Origin: Persicaria tinctoria
Lineage: Eukaryota; Streptophyta; Magnoliopsida; Caryophyllales; Polygonaceae
Assembly (NCBI GenBank): GCA_037127255.1
Contig: JBANSL010000019.1
Span: 17,879,001 to 17,943,000 of the forward strand
Direction of reading: 5' to 3'
DNA: 64,000 nt
The notes beneath the pieces were generated by a model. It did not search any database. It was not told where the DNA came from and saw nothing but the letters and a program-made list of their open reading frames with translations. Below, in pieces: positions 55,259-64,000 of this stretch. Made by a program: the position numbers and the translations under genes. Numbering within the stretch: the first letter of the stretch is position 1; each line of letters begins with the position of its first letter.

Positions 55259-58200
55259 ATGCGAAGAGGATTACGTTCTAGCAAACTCAACGATTACGAT
55301 CCCGAGCCTGAACGTACTTTTCATAGGAGACTAAGAGAAAATCTTGTGATTGCTAGACAAGAAATGGCAGAAGGTAACGATGATGTTGCTCAGCTGCGCC
55401 AACAGTTGAATGATCTTACTGCCCAACTCCAACGTGAATGTGATAATCAAGGGCAAGGTGTGCAGGCGCTTGAGTATGCTCCCCAAACTCTAGGGGACTA
55501 TATGATGCCGCCATGCACTGGTCCACTTTCTGGTGTGGTCCTCCCTGAGTTGCAAGCTCGTAACTTCGAGCTAAAGTCTGGACTGCTGAATTTGATCCAG
55601 TCTAATCAGTTTGGTGGATCGCCATCAGAAGACCCTCACCAACACATGGAGATGTTCCTCGATCTAATGAGCACGGTGCATATGGAGAACGTTTCTCAGG
55701 AGGCCATCCGTCTATATGCCTTCCGTTTCTCTCTTCACGGGAAGGCTAAAGCTTGGTATAGATCCTTACCTGAGAACTCCATTACAACATGGAACCAACT
55801 ATATGAGGTATTCATGAGCAAATACATTCCACCCAAGAAGATATCTGAGATGAGGGCGAAGATCAATGCCTTCGCTATGCAACATGGAGAGACCTATCAT
55901 GAAGCTTGGGAGAGGTTCAAGGATTTGCTGATTCAGTGCCCACATCACGGGAAAACCAAGTATGTTCTCCTTCAAATCTTCTATCAAGAAGTTGATGATG
56001 CTACTAGACTGCTTATAGACACCTCTTCTAATACAAGATTTATGGAGATGAGTTTAGATGATGCTTGGGCTTTGATTGAGAAGACTGCTCTTCATGCTGC
56101 GAGGTACTCTAATCCTCGCTCTTCTATTTTTGCTACTAAGAGGTCTGCAGGTCTTTATGAGGTTGATGCTGAAACTCACAAGTCAGCCCAGTTGGAAGCT
56201 CTACAGCGTGACATTGCATTATTAAAGAAGGAGTTTCTTGCTAAGCCAAACTCATCTAGTGCGACAGGGGTGCATCCCCCCGTTGTTGAATGTCAATATT
56301 GTGGTATGCTGAACCACACGTTATCCAGTTGCCCTGCTTTTCTAGAAACACAACCGGGCACGGCTCAAGGGGAGGTAAACTTCACTAGAGACAACTACAG
56401 AAACCCCAGGAATAACCCATTCTCCTCTACTTACAATCCTGGTTGGAGGAATCACCCGAACTTCAGGTATAGGAACAATTCTAATGTGCAGAATCCACAG
56501 TCATTCCAGAACCAAGCATCATATGGAAATGGAGTCCCACCTGGATTTCAGAATGCACCGAATCAGGGATACCAGAATAGGGCGAATCAGTCTCCGCCCG
56601 TGGCTCCTAAGAAATCACCTGAACTTATTGCTATTGTGAATCTGGTTTTTGAATTCAAAGCTATGGGTACCAAGATACAAATGATTGAGCAAGAACAAAA
56701 GATTCAAGCTAATCAGTTGACTCAACAGGCTGTCAATGCTCCTAGACCATCAGGTCAACTTCCAGGCAAACCGGATGAGAATCCAAAAGGACAAATTTCT
56801 GCTGTGTCTTTGAGGAATGGTAAACAGTTAGAGGAGGTAAAGAAGCATGAACCTCCTAAAGCTAAAGGGCAAGCTGCTCCACCAGAGGTTGAGACTGAGG
56901 CAACAGATGAGCCTGAGAAGGACACGGTATATGTTCCCCCACCGCCATATCAGCCTCCGCTTCCGTTCATACAAAAGAAGAATCAGGCTATGTTGGAGAA
57001 GAAGTTTGGGAATTTTGTAGAGATCTTGAAGAAGCTGCACATAAACATCCCATTCACCGAAGCTCTCAAGGAAATGCCGGCATATGTCAAGTTCTTGAAG
57101 GAGATCCTCTCCAACAAAAGGAAGCTTGATGAATGCCAGACAATAGTTCTTAGTAAGGAGTGCAGCACTTTGATTCAAAACAAGCTACCACGTAAGCTCG
57201 AGGATCCAGGTAGTTTATGTGTCCCTATTAACTTTGGCAATCAGCATGATTATAATGCTCTTTGTGATTTGGGAGCTAGTGTAAGCTTGCTTCCTCTCTC
57301 AATTTGCAATAAGCTTGATCTAGGAGAGCTTAGGCCGGTGAGGATGCAACTATTCATGGCTAACAGGTCTATTGCCCACCCAACTGGTATTTTAGAGGAT
57401 ATCCCTATTAGGGTGGGAAATTTTTTTGTGCCAGTAGACTTTGTAGTGTTAGATATGGATGCGAATATGTCTGTCCCTATTATTCTTAGAAGGCCTTTCT
57501 TGGTCAGTGCAGGTACTGTGATAGATGTAAGAAAGGGGACTCTCTCCTTCGACATTGGGGATGAGAAAATAGAATTTAACCTTCCTAAAGCTATGAAAAC
57601 CCCTTCTTTTGAGAATGATTATTTCAGGGAAGATGTGATGGAAAGGACAACCCAGGAGCAAATGATGTCTATTGTCATTAGGGACCCCTTGGAGCTTTGC
57701 TTGACTACTAGTGTGATGACGAGGGGAGAATGTCCACCACTTGCTGAAGTTGTTGATGATTTGGAGTTGTCACCGGAAGCTCCTACCTTCCCTAAGTCCA
57801 GGGTCGAACTTCTAACCACGGATGATGTTCCTGAAGCGTCTAAGCTAGAGATGAAGCCACTTCCATCTTCTTTGAGGTATGAATTCCTTGGACCCAACTC
57901 TACATGGCCTGTGATTGTGAATGCTAATTTGAGTGATGATCAAGTTGAGAAGCTTTTAATTGTCATTCGAAAACATAAAAAGGCCATAGGGTATTCAATA
58001 GATGATTTGAAAGGGATTTCACCTTCTTTGTGCATGCATCGTATTTTCATGGAAGATGACCATAAACCCACCACAGAACACCAAAGGGGACTTAACCCAA
58101 ACATGAAAGAGGTAGTGAAAAAAGAAGTCCTGAAATTGTTAGATGCAGGGATTATTTTTCCTATTTCCGATAGCAAGTGGGTCAGTCCGGTTCACGTTGT

Positions 58201-58774
58201 GCCTAAGAAGGGTGGGTTAACAGTTGTAAGAAATGAAAATAATGAATTAATTCCCACTAGGACGGTCACCGGGTGGAGAATATGCATAGATTATAGAAAG
58301 TTGAACACCGCCACTAGGAAAGACCACTTCCCTCTTCCATTTATTGATCAAGTGCTAGAAAGGTTGGCTAAGCATTCATACTTTTGCTATCTAGATGGGT
58401 ATAGTGGATTTTGGCAAATTCCTATTCATCCCGATGACCAGGAAAAGACTACATTCACTTGCCCTTATGGCACCTTTGCATATAGAAGGATGCTTTTTGG
58501 CCTATGTAATGCTCCTGCAACTTTTCAACGATGCATGATGGCTATATTTTCTGATATGATTGAGGAGATTGTGGAGGTGTTTATGGACGATTTCTCCGTC
58601 TATGGCACTACTTTTGATGCTTGTTTGTCTAATCTTGAAAGAGTTTTAATGAGATGTGAAGAGACTAATCTTGTGCTGAATTGGGAAAAATGTCATTTCA
58701 TGGTTTATGAAGGAATTGTGCTAGGACATTTAGTCTCTAATAGAGGAATTGAAATAAAGCTAAAATTGAGATAA
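55259..58774 (+). CDS. Athila-1 gag-protease-RT polyprotein, front part
   Basis: I take the ATG at 55259 (MRRGLRSSK); the open frame extends a few codons upstream without another ATG. About 1,171 residues are uninterrupted. The gag domain is at residues ~95-220 ([44 protein letters not shown]). The CCHC knuckle [14 protein letters not shown] is at ~344 and retropepsin ([16 protein letters not shown]) at ~668, with a changed flap-side motif [12 protein letters not shown] spans ~940-1170 ([33 protein letters not shown], the palm catalytic FMDDFSVYG near 58580, [10 protein letters not shown]). The frame is lost just after HLVSNRGIE near 58755, where the RT thumb should continue. Expected role: virus-like particle coat, polyprotein cleavage and cDNA synthesis. 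Confidence 0.9.
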   Translation: MRRGLRSSKLNDYDPEPERTFHRRLRENLVIARQEMAEGNDDVAQLRQQLNDLTAQLQRECDNQGQGVQALEYAPQTLGDYMMPPCTGPLSGVVLPELQARNFELKSGLLNLIQSNQFGGSPSEDPHQHMEMFLDLMSTVHMENVSQEAIRLYAFRFSLHGKAKAWYRSLPENSITTWNQLYEVFMSKYIPPKKISEMRAKINAFAMQHGETYHEAWERFKDLLIQCPHHGKTKYVLLQIFYQEVDDATRLLIDTSSNTRFMEMSLDDAWALIEKTALHAARYSNPRSSIFATKRSAGLYEVDAETHKSAQLEALQRDIALLKKEFLAKPNSSSATGVHPPVVECQYCGMLNHTLSSCPAFLETQPGTAQGEVNFTRDNYRNPRNNPFSSTYNPGWRNHPNFRYRNNSNVQNPQSFQNQASYGNGVPPGFQNAPNQGYQNRANQSPPVAPKKSPELIAIVNLVFEFKAMGTKIQMIEQEQKIQANQLTQQAVNAPRPSGQLPGKPDENPKGQISAVSLRNGKQLEEVKKHEPPKAKGQAAPPEVETEATDEPEKDTVYVPPPPYQPPLPFIQKKNQAMLEKKFGNFVEILKKLHINIPFTEALKEMPAYVKFLKEILSNKRKLDECQTIVLSKECSTLIQNKLPRKLEDPGSLCVPINFGNQHDYNALCDLGASVSLLPLSICNKLDLGELRPVRMQLFMANRSIAHPTGILEDIPIRVGNFFVPVDFVVLDMDANMSVPIILRRPFLVSAGTVIDVRKGTLSFDIGDEKIEFNLPKAMKTPSFENDYFREDVMERTTQEQMMSIVIRDPLELCLTTSVMTRGECPPLAEVVDDLELSPEAPTFPKSRVELLTTDDVPEASKLEMKPLPSSLRYEFLGPNSTWPVIVNANLSDDQVEKLLIVIRKHKKAIGYSIDDLKGISPSLCMHRIFMEDDHKPTTEHQRGLNPNMKEVVKKEVLKLLDAGIIFPISDSKWVSPVHVVPKKGGLTVVRNENNELIPTRTVTGWRICIDYRKLNTATRKDHFPLPFIDQVLERLAKHSYFCYLDGYSGFWQIPIHPDDQEKTTFTCPYGTFAYRRMLFGLCNAPATFQRCMMAIFSDMIEEIVEVFMDDFSVYGTTFDACLSNLERVLMRCEETNLVLNWEKCHFMVYEGIVLGHLVSNRGIEIKLKLR

Positions 58775-58775
58775 T

Positions 58776-60794
58776 TGAGAAAATGCCACCTCCTACCTCT
58801 ATAAAAGGGATTAGAAGTTTTCTAGGACATGCCGGTTTTTATAGAAGATTCATCAAGGATTTCTCTAAAATCACCAAGCCTTTGACTAACCTGTTGCTGA
58901 AGGATGTAGCCTTCGATTTTTCCACAGATTGTCTTGAGTCTTTTTGCAGGCTAAAACAAGCATTAGTGTCAGCTCCCATCATGCAATCACCGGATTGGGA
59001 TCTTCCTTTCGAAATTATGTGTGATGCAAGTGACTTTGCCGTGGGTGTTGTACTTGGGCAAAGAAGGGATAAGAAGCTTCATGCTATTTACTATGCCAGC
59101 AAGACACTTGATGAGGCTCAGATGAACTACACCACAACGGAAAAGGAGTTGCTTGCAGTGGTGTTTGCCTTTGATAAGTTTCGGTCATACCTTGTGGGTT
59201 CTAAGGTAATTGTCTTTACTGACCATGATGTTGTGCGATACTTGATGCAGAAAAAGGATGCGAAACCACGCCTCATCCGCTGGATTTTGTTGCTACAAGA
59301 GTTTGACTTGGAAATTAGGGACAAGAAAGGGGTTGAGAATGTTGTTGCTGATCACCTTTCTAGGCTTCCTCCAGAGCAGATTGAGAAGGGAAAAGAAGGA
59401 TTGTCTGTTGATGATTCATTCCCAAATGACCACTTGTTCCAAGCCACAACCTCTGTCATCTCTCATGTCACCGAAGAGCTCCTAAACTTCTCCATTGAGG
59501 GGCTTCCTTGGTATGCTGATTTTGTGAACTACTTGGCTTGCAAAGAGTTGCCACCTGGACTGTCATTCCACCAGAAGAAGAAATTCCTTCATGATGTTCA
59601 ACAATATTATTGGGATGACCGCTACTCTTCAAGCTAGGCAATGATGGGATTTATAGACGGTGTGTCCCGGATGATGAGATTGAAGGTGTGATTAAGCATT
59701 GTCATAACTTGCCTGCTGGAGGACATGCTAAAGCTTTCAAGACTACCGCCAAGATCTTACAATCCGGCTTCTTTTGGCCCACCATGTTTAAGGATGTGCA
59801 GAGGTATGTAACTTCTTGTGATGAATGTCAACATTCAGGGAACATATCTTGGAGAAATGAAATGCCACTCACCAAATTCCAAGAGGTGGAACTTGTTGAT
59901 AAGTGGGGAATTGATTTCATGGGTCTTTTCCCGAGTTCTGGAGTCTACAAGCACATCTTGGTTGCTGTAGATTATGTGTCGAAGTGGGTGGAAGCAATCG
60001 CCACACCTACTAATGACTCTAAAGTGGTAGCAAAGTTCTTGAAGTCTACCATCTTTCCAAGGTTTGGGGTTCCACGAGTGTTTATTAGTTATGGAGGATC
60101 ACATTTTATAGAGCGGAAGTTTGAAGAACTTTTGAAGAAGTATGGGGTGAACCACCTCATTGCTACTCCATATCACCCCCAAACAAGTGGTCAGGTCGAG
60201 GTCTCCAATAGAGAAATCAAGAGTATTTTGGAGAAAACGGTTTCTCGAACAAGGAAAGATTGGGCATAAAAGCTTGATGATGCTTTGTGGGCATATAGGA
60301 CGGCGTACAAGACTCCATTAGGCACTACACCATACAGGCTTGTATATGGGAAATCTTGTCATTTACCGGTTGAGTTGGAGCATAAGGCATTTTGGGCTAT
60401 AAAGGCGCTGAATTATGACTTGAAAGAAGCCGGTGAGAAGAGAATGCTACAACTTCATGAGCTTGAGGAGTTGAGACTTGAGACATATGAGAATGCCCGG
60501 ATTTACAAGGAGAGAACAAAGCGATGGCATGACAAGAGAATTGTCCCTAAAGACTTTTTTGAAGGTGATTTGGTTTTGCTCTATAATTCTCGCCTAAAGC
60601 TATTTCCGGGTAAGTTGAAGTCTCGATGGAGTGGTCCTTTTGAAGTTCGAAAGGTTCATCCCCACGGTGCAATTACAATTTGGAATGAAAAGTGGGGTTA
60701 ATTCAAGGTGAATGGACATCGTTTGAAGCGGTACTATAGTGGAAACCCGATTGAGAAGGTGAGTCCTACTCATCTCAAGGATCCAAGTCCTTAA
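58776..60794 (+). pseudogene. Athila-1 RT thumb, RNase H and integrase, broken
   Basis: A second frame (to 59637) holds the connection domain ([19 protein letters not shown]) and RNase H ([45 protein letters not shown]). It shifts again near 59610 into integrase. The HHCC zinc domain is present (H at [16 protein letters not shown]). The core has DKWGIDFMG with the first Asp, but the second catalytic position reads ISYGGSHF, with Tyr where the family has Asp; the third, [10 protein letters not shown], keeps Glu. A TAA interrupts at 60267-60269 and another at 60699-60701, inside the C-terminal GPY/F-like module ([18 protein letters not shown]). The frame ends at 60792-60794. Confidence 0.9.
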
Positions 60795-62068
60795 GAAGAA
60801 GTGAAAGTCCGGCTCAAGACTCTAAAGAAGCGCTTATCGGGAGGCAACCCGAGGTAAGTTTTCTTTTCATGCTTAATAGAATAGAGTGTAAATATTTTTG
60901 TTTAATTTTTTCCCTTTGAAAAAAAAAATATTCTCTACCGTAAAAATCAGTGGGCTCCTGCGCGGGCGTGCACCTTAGGCGTGCGGCCGCGCAGACCCAT
61001 TTGAATTAAAATTTTTTTTTAAATAAAATAAGAAATGACAGGTCGGTCTTTCTTCTCCCCATTATTCACACACACATTCACGTCTCCCTTCACCTTGAAC
61101 CCCCACACCCACGGATCCAGGAGTGCCTCCCTTCCCTCGCGCCGAGCCCAGATCTGGCGCACCACCACCGGCCGGCCACCGCTGCACCACCACGCCGGCC
61201 AGCCGCTCCTCCACCGACCGACAGCAGCGGCACCGCTGCACCACCGGCTCTCCAGCGCACCACCCTCCCCCTCTATTGCCACACTCATGCTCTAATCTTC
61301 CACTTTTTCCCTTTGAATTTGATGAAATTGGTATGTTTCATCACCTCTCATCTCTTTTACTTCAAATTTCTTTATCAATTGGTAATTTTGTTGGTTGATT
61401 TAGAGATTTTGAAATTCTAGGGTTTAAGTTGATGGACTTGATTTGGGGAAATCTTGAGTTGTATAAATTGGGGGTGCCCTTGCATCACATTGTGTCAAGT
61501 TGATGATTATTGATGCTCATGACATGTAGTAGAGGGGTTGGTTGTGATTTATGAGGTAGAATTGAATTTTTGGGAATTTTTGTGTATGTTCTTATGGGAG
61601 ATATGCATAATTCCTAAGTAAATTGTTCTATTTGATTGATTGCTTGGCTTTGTGGTGGTGATAGCCCTTTTGAAATTTTTGCAAGTGAAGCTTGAAACTT
61701 TGATATTTATAACTTGTTTCAAATTTCAAGTATGGGGTTATTTGGGGTTGAATTCATGATGGTATTTGAATTGAGCATATTGCTTTTGGTTGTGTGATGA
61801 GTTGTGATGAGATGTGTTGGTTTTCTATGCGATGTCTACGAGTTTTGCATATTTGTGAGATTTTGATAAACTTGTAGACTTGGTGAATTTCTAAGTATGG
61901 GGTGGTTGGGTTGGAGGCTTGTGTTAGTTTTTGGGAGATTTCTTACTTGCTATGTGTGTTGGTTGGATTTGAAGGTTCTTGGAATTCACAATTAACTCTT
62001 GTGCTTGCTTGTGTTCGTTCTTTGTTCTTTTGTGGGTTTGTGGTTTCATTGTGCCAGGTAGAGCTACT
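60795..62068 (+). other. Athila-1 spacer between pol and the env-position ORF
   Basis: It has the block TTATCGGGAGGCAACCCGAGG near 60836, common downstream of Athila pol in my experience of the family, a GGGCGTGCA copy at 60964 like the LTR repeat, and a C-rich stretch at 61040-61300 with short unrecognised open frames. The rest is T-rich. No supported gene. Confidence 0.6.
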
Positions 62069-63361
62069 ATGGCTAAAGGTAGTGCATACCGAAAGCGGCG
62101 GATAACTCAAAGTATGGACAAGGTAGTATGTGAAGGAGGTCAACAAGATCTCTTTACAAACTTCATGGCTCGGACACATCTTAGTACTCGATGGCCTAGT
62201 GTAGTTTCTCTATCCAAATTGGATCTAAAAGATGAGATCATGAAACTGTGCTCGAGGATTAGTGCTACATCTTTGTTCCATTTTAAGTGGCATTCTTATC
62301 CGGCCATCACTTCTGAGTTTCTGAGCTCTTATAAATTTGAGAGAGGTGTTGATGAAGGTTCAGGGACGCTTACATTCCGGATAGGGAACCAAGCTCGGGA
62401 AATGACTGTAGCAGAACTCAATGAGTCACTTGGTTTTTCGGCTCATAAAGGGAGAGTAACGCTCTCCAGTGAGACCCATAATGCCTTCTGGTACAGGCTC
62501 ATGGGTTATTGGCCTTATCGATCGCAGAATGCAACCGCTAGCTCTATAGTTCATCCTTGCTTCCGAATCTTCCATCGCATCATGGAAAATACTGTCTTTG
62601 CTCGGGATGAACCTTCTAAGGTGAACAAGGGAGAGCTTGAGATGCTCTATGCCTTAGCCTATGATCGTCCTTTTGACCTTGGCTATGAGTTAGCTCGCAA
62701 GCTAGAGGGAGTAGTTGAAAGCACATCTGGTGTAATTTGCATTGGAGGAATGATCACCCCGCTAGCACATCATTTTGGGGTTGACTTGGAGAGGTACACG
62801 CCCATTGAGACGGAAAGAAAGGTTGATGAGAAGCATCTCCTAACTGGTCACACTCTTAAGAAGGAGCGAGGAATCTTTTGCTATTATCTCTCTCAGATCT
62901 CCGCCACTCGCCCGCTCTCTGATTCACCGTATATAAGCACAGATGTGGAAGCCAACTGGTATGAGGCTTGGATTGGTGCTCCTCGTCCGCCACTCCCCAC
63001 TGCTGAGAATGTGGAAGAGGATGAGACTCTTCCCGATGCTTCGCCTACCCATAACTATGAACAGGGGGACTCTTCTGGCGGAGCCTATTCTATGGATGAC
63101 AGAGCTTACTTTCAGAGCCAATTTGACAGTTTGTCATCTCAGCTATCTGCCCTCTCTACTCGACAAGATGCTATGCAGACTCAGATTGCGGAGCACATCT
63201 CTAGTACGTCTCAACGCTTCTCATCTTGGGATACTCAGCAGCAACAAGATCGTCTACAGCTCCAGCAGATTATGGTGATGTCCCAGCGCAACTATTATCA
63301 TCTCCATGGACATCACTTTGATCCTTGCGCCCCGTATCCTCCCCCATCACCTCCACAGTAG
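62069..63361 (+). CDS. ATHILA ORF-1-like protein in the env position
   Basis: The ATG at 62069 (MAKGSAYRKRR) gives 430 residues. The frame is open upstream to 61979 but has no earlier ATG; that extension is hydrophobic and could be a signal-like segment only if a non-ATG start or splicing were used. The N-terminal part is basic. The middle resembles the plant Athila ORF-1 family (FLSSYKFERGV, LTFRIGNQAREMTVAELN, LGFSAHKGRVT, ELEMLYALAYDRPFDLGYEL, GGMITPLAHHFGV). The C-terminal third is low complexity: acidic, a coiled-coil-like QFDSLSSQLSALSTRQDAM, a Gln-rich stretch and a Pro tail. I see no clear membrane span in the ATG-started form. It has no stop although pol beside it is broken. Function is not established for the family. 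Confidence 0.75.
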   Translation: MAKGSAYRKRRITQSMDKVVCEGGQQDLFTNFMARTHLSTRWPSVVSLSKLDLKDEIMKLCSRISATSLFHFKWHSYPAITSEFLSSYKFERGVDEGSGTLTFRIGNQAREMTVAELNESLGFSAHKGRVTLSSETHNAFWYRLMGYWPYRSQNATASSIVHPCFRIFHRIMENTVFARDEPSKVNKGELEMLYALAYDRPFDLGYELARKLEGVVESTSGVICIGGMITPLAHHFGVDLERYTPIETERKVDEKHLLTGHTLKKERGIFCYYLSQISATRPLSDSPYISTDVEANWYEAWIGAPRPPLPTAENVEEDETLPDASPTHNYEQGDSSGGAYSMDDRAYFQSQFDSLSSQLSALSTRQDAMQTQIAEHISSTSQRFSSWDTQQQQDRLQLQQIMVMSQRNYYHLHGHHFDPCAPYPPPSPPQ

Positions 63362-63401
63362 TAGTGTCTTTGTGAGTACCTTCTCATCTTTTATTTATTT
63401 T

Positions 63402-63441
63402 CTACATTGGGGACAATGTAGGGGTTAAGTATGGGGTGGGA
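63402..63441 (+). promoter_or_regulatory. Athila-1 stem-loop and purine block
   Basis: CTACATTG-GGGA-CAATGTAG (perfect 8-bp arms, 63402-63421) followed by TTAAGTATGGGGTGGGA. Same architecture as in the three TCGA elements, with different stem bases. Confidence 0.75.
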
Positions 63442-64000
63442 TGTTATTCTTGTGTGTATGCATTTGACATTAGTGTCTTGAGTCTTTTTTTTGGCTTTTT
63501 GATGTATTTTGGTAGTCTAGATTGATGACAGGTGTCCTCTGAACATGTGATGTAGGCTACAATGATGGGATAATTGTCTAAGATGCTAATATTCGCCCTA
63601 ATCTGTATGTGTCATGTCTTGAGACAAATTGCCTAGCATGAAGTTCTTGAATGAGTTTGCATGATTAAGTCCCTAGACAATTACCTTGTGAGATTCTGAG
63701 CCTTATGGAAAAATCTTGATGAATCCTTTCATTTCCTATATTGTGTGACACTCACTTTGTGCTTGATCTCTAGAACTTGCTTTAGACTCTTTATTGATGT
63801 CGTATTACTTGATCTGTGCACATAGCTTAAAGATGATTGAGGCAACACTTTTTGTTAACCATGTCTCTAAATGCCTATCCTTGTATATGGTCCTATGCTT
63901 GAAGCAAATTTGAGATTCAGTAACCTATTCACTTGATAAACTCCACAAAATCTTCATATCCAATTATTAGCCTTTGACCCATCCGGGAATTGGGAAATAA
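63442..64000 (+). other. Athila-1 3' internal region, no gene
   Basis: AT-rich, corresponding in position to the 3' non-coding region of the TCGA elements. The 3' LTR (expected to start TGATGTCATC) is not reached. Confidence 0.7.

Larger units (their letters stand above)
42663..64000 (+). mobile_element. Athila-1, Athila-type Ty3/gypsy retrotransposon (runs off the window)
   Basis: The 5' LTR starts TGATGTCATC inside TCGA-3 gag and ends in ACCACATCA at 55130; LARD-1 splits it. Then follow a tRNA-Asp-type primer site, gag-protease-RT-RNase H-integrase, a 1.3-kb spacer, an open ORF in the env position, and a stem-loop plus purine block. No 3' LTR is seen before 64000. Confidence 0.9.

Noticed and set aside
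61035..61398. Pro/His/Thr-rich open frames downstream of Athila-1 pol
   Set aside because: C-rich low-complexity stretch open in several frames; no domain or start context.
1..64000. tRNA, rRNA or intact host gene
   Set aside because: tRNA-like text is limited to retroelement primer sites; no rRNA blocks and no exon-intron gene structure recognised by eye.

Overview
The window is plant nuclear DNA, most likely from a flowering plant, in repeat-packed heterochromatin. The evidence is Athila-type and Copia LTR retrotransposons, L1- and RTE-clade LINEs, CACTA transposon ends, and primer-binding sites for plant tRNA-Asp and initiator tRNA-Met. I recognise no intact host gene, no rRNA or tRNA gene and no CRISPR array. 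Almost every base belongs to a mobile element or to a short AT-rich remnant between elements.

Layout. 1-1171 is the end of a CACTA element sitting inside a 5'-truncated RTE LINE (1172-2566). 2927-3298 is the 3' tail of a minus-strand L1-like retroposon. 3299-9227 is a minus-strand Copia (Copia-1) interrupted by a truncated solo LTR (5073-6843). 9790-13229 is a related plus-strand Copia (Copia-2), so the two form a large inverted pair; its 3' LTR is followed by an inverted LTR copy, making a palindrome at 13115-13364. 13365-17358 is a minus-strand L1 with endonuclease, RT, zinc-binding and RNase H regions. 18491-20183 is a retroposon bounded by a 17-bp target-site duplication.

20423-42662 holds three members (TCGA-1, -2, -3) of one LTR-retroelement family; the solo LTR in Copia-1 is a fourth member. 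They share LTR blocks, a tRNA-Asp primer site, a leader and a 3' non-coding region, but carry different ORF cassettes. TCGA-1 has gag-protease plus an isolated integrase-C-terminal-like module. TCGA-2 has an unrecognised 256-residue ORF. TCGA-3 has a decayed gag-protease with a different tail. None encodes reverse transcriptase, so they are probably mobilised in trans. LTRs and cassettes alike are filled with a dispersed motif of the form TCGA-NN-TCGA.

36131-64000 is a nest of insertions. TCGA-3 lies inside the 5' LTR of TCGA-2. Athila-1 (42663 to beyond the window) lies inside the gag of TCGA-3. A 10.9-kb non-coding element, LARD-1 (43925-54829), lies inside the 5' LTR of Athila-1. Athila-1 keeps a long gag-protease-RT ORF, a broken RNase H/integrase region and an open ORF in the env position. 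Its family is a plausible source of enzymes for the TCGA elements, which use the same tRNA-Asp priming and carry the same kind of 3' stem-loop, but that link is inference.

Strongest candidate for something undescribed: the TCGA family, in which one short DNA motif pervades coding and non-coding parts while the ORF between conserved flanks is exchanged.
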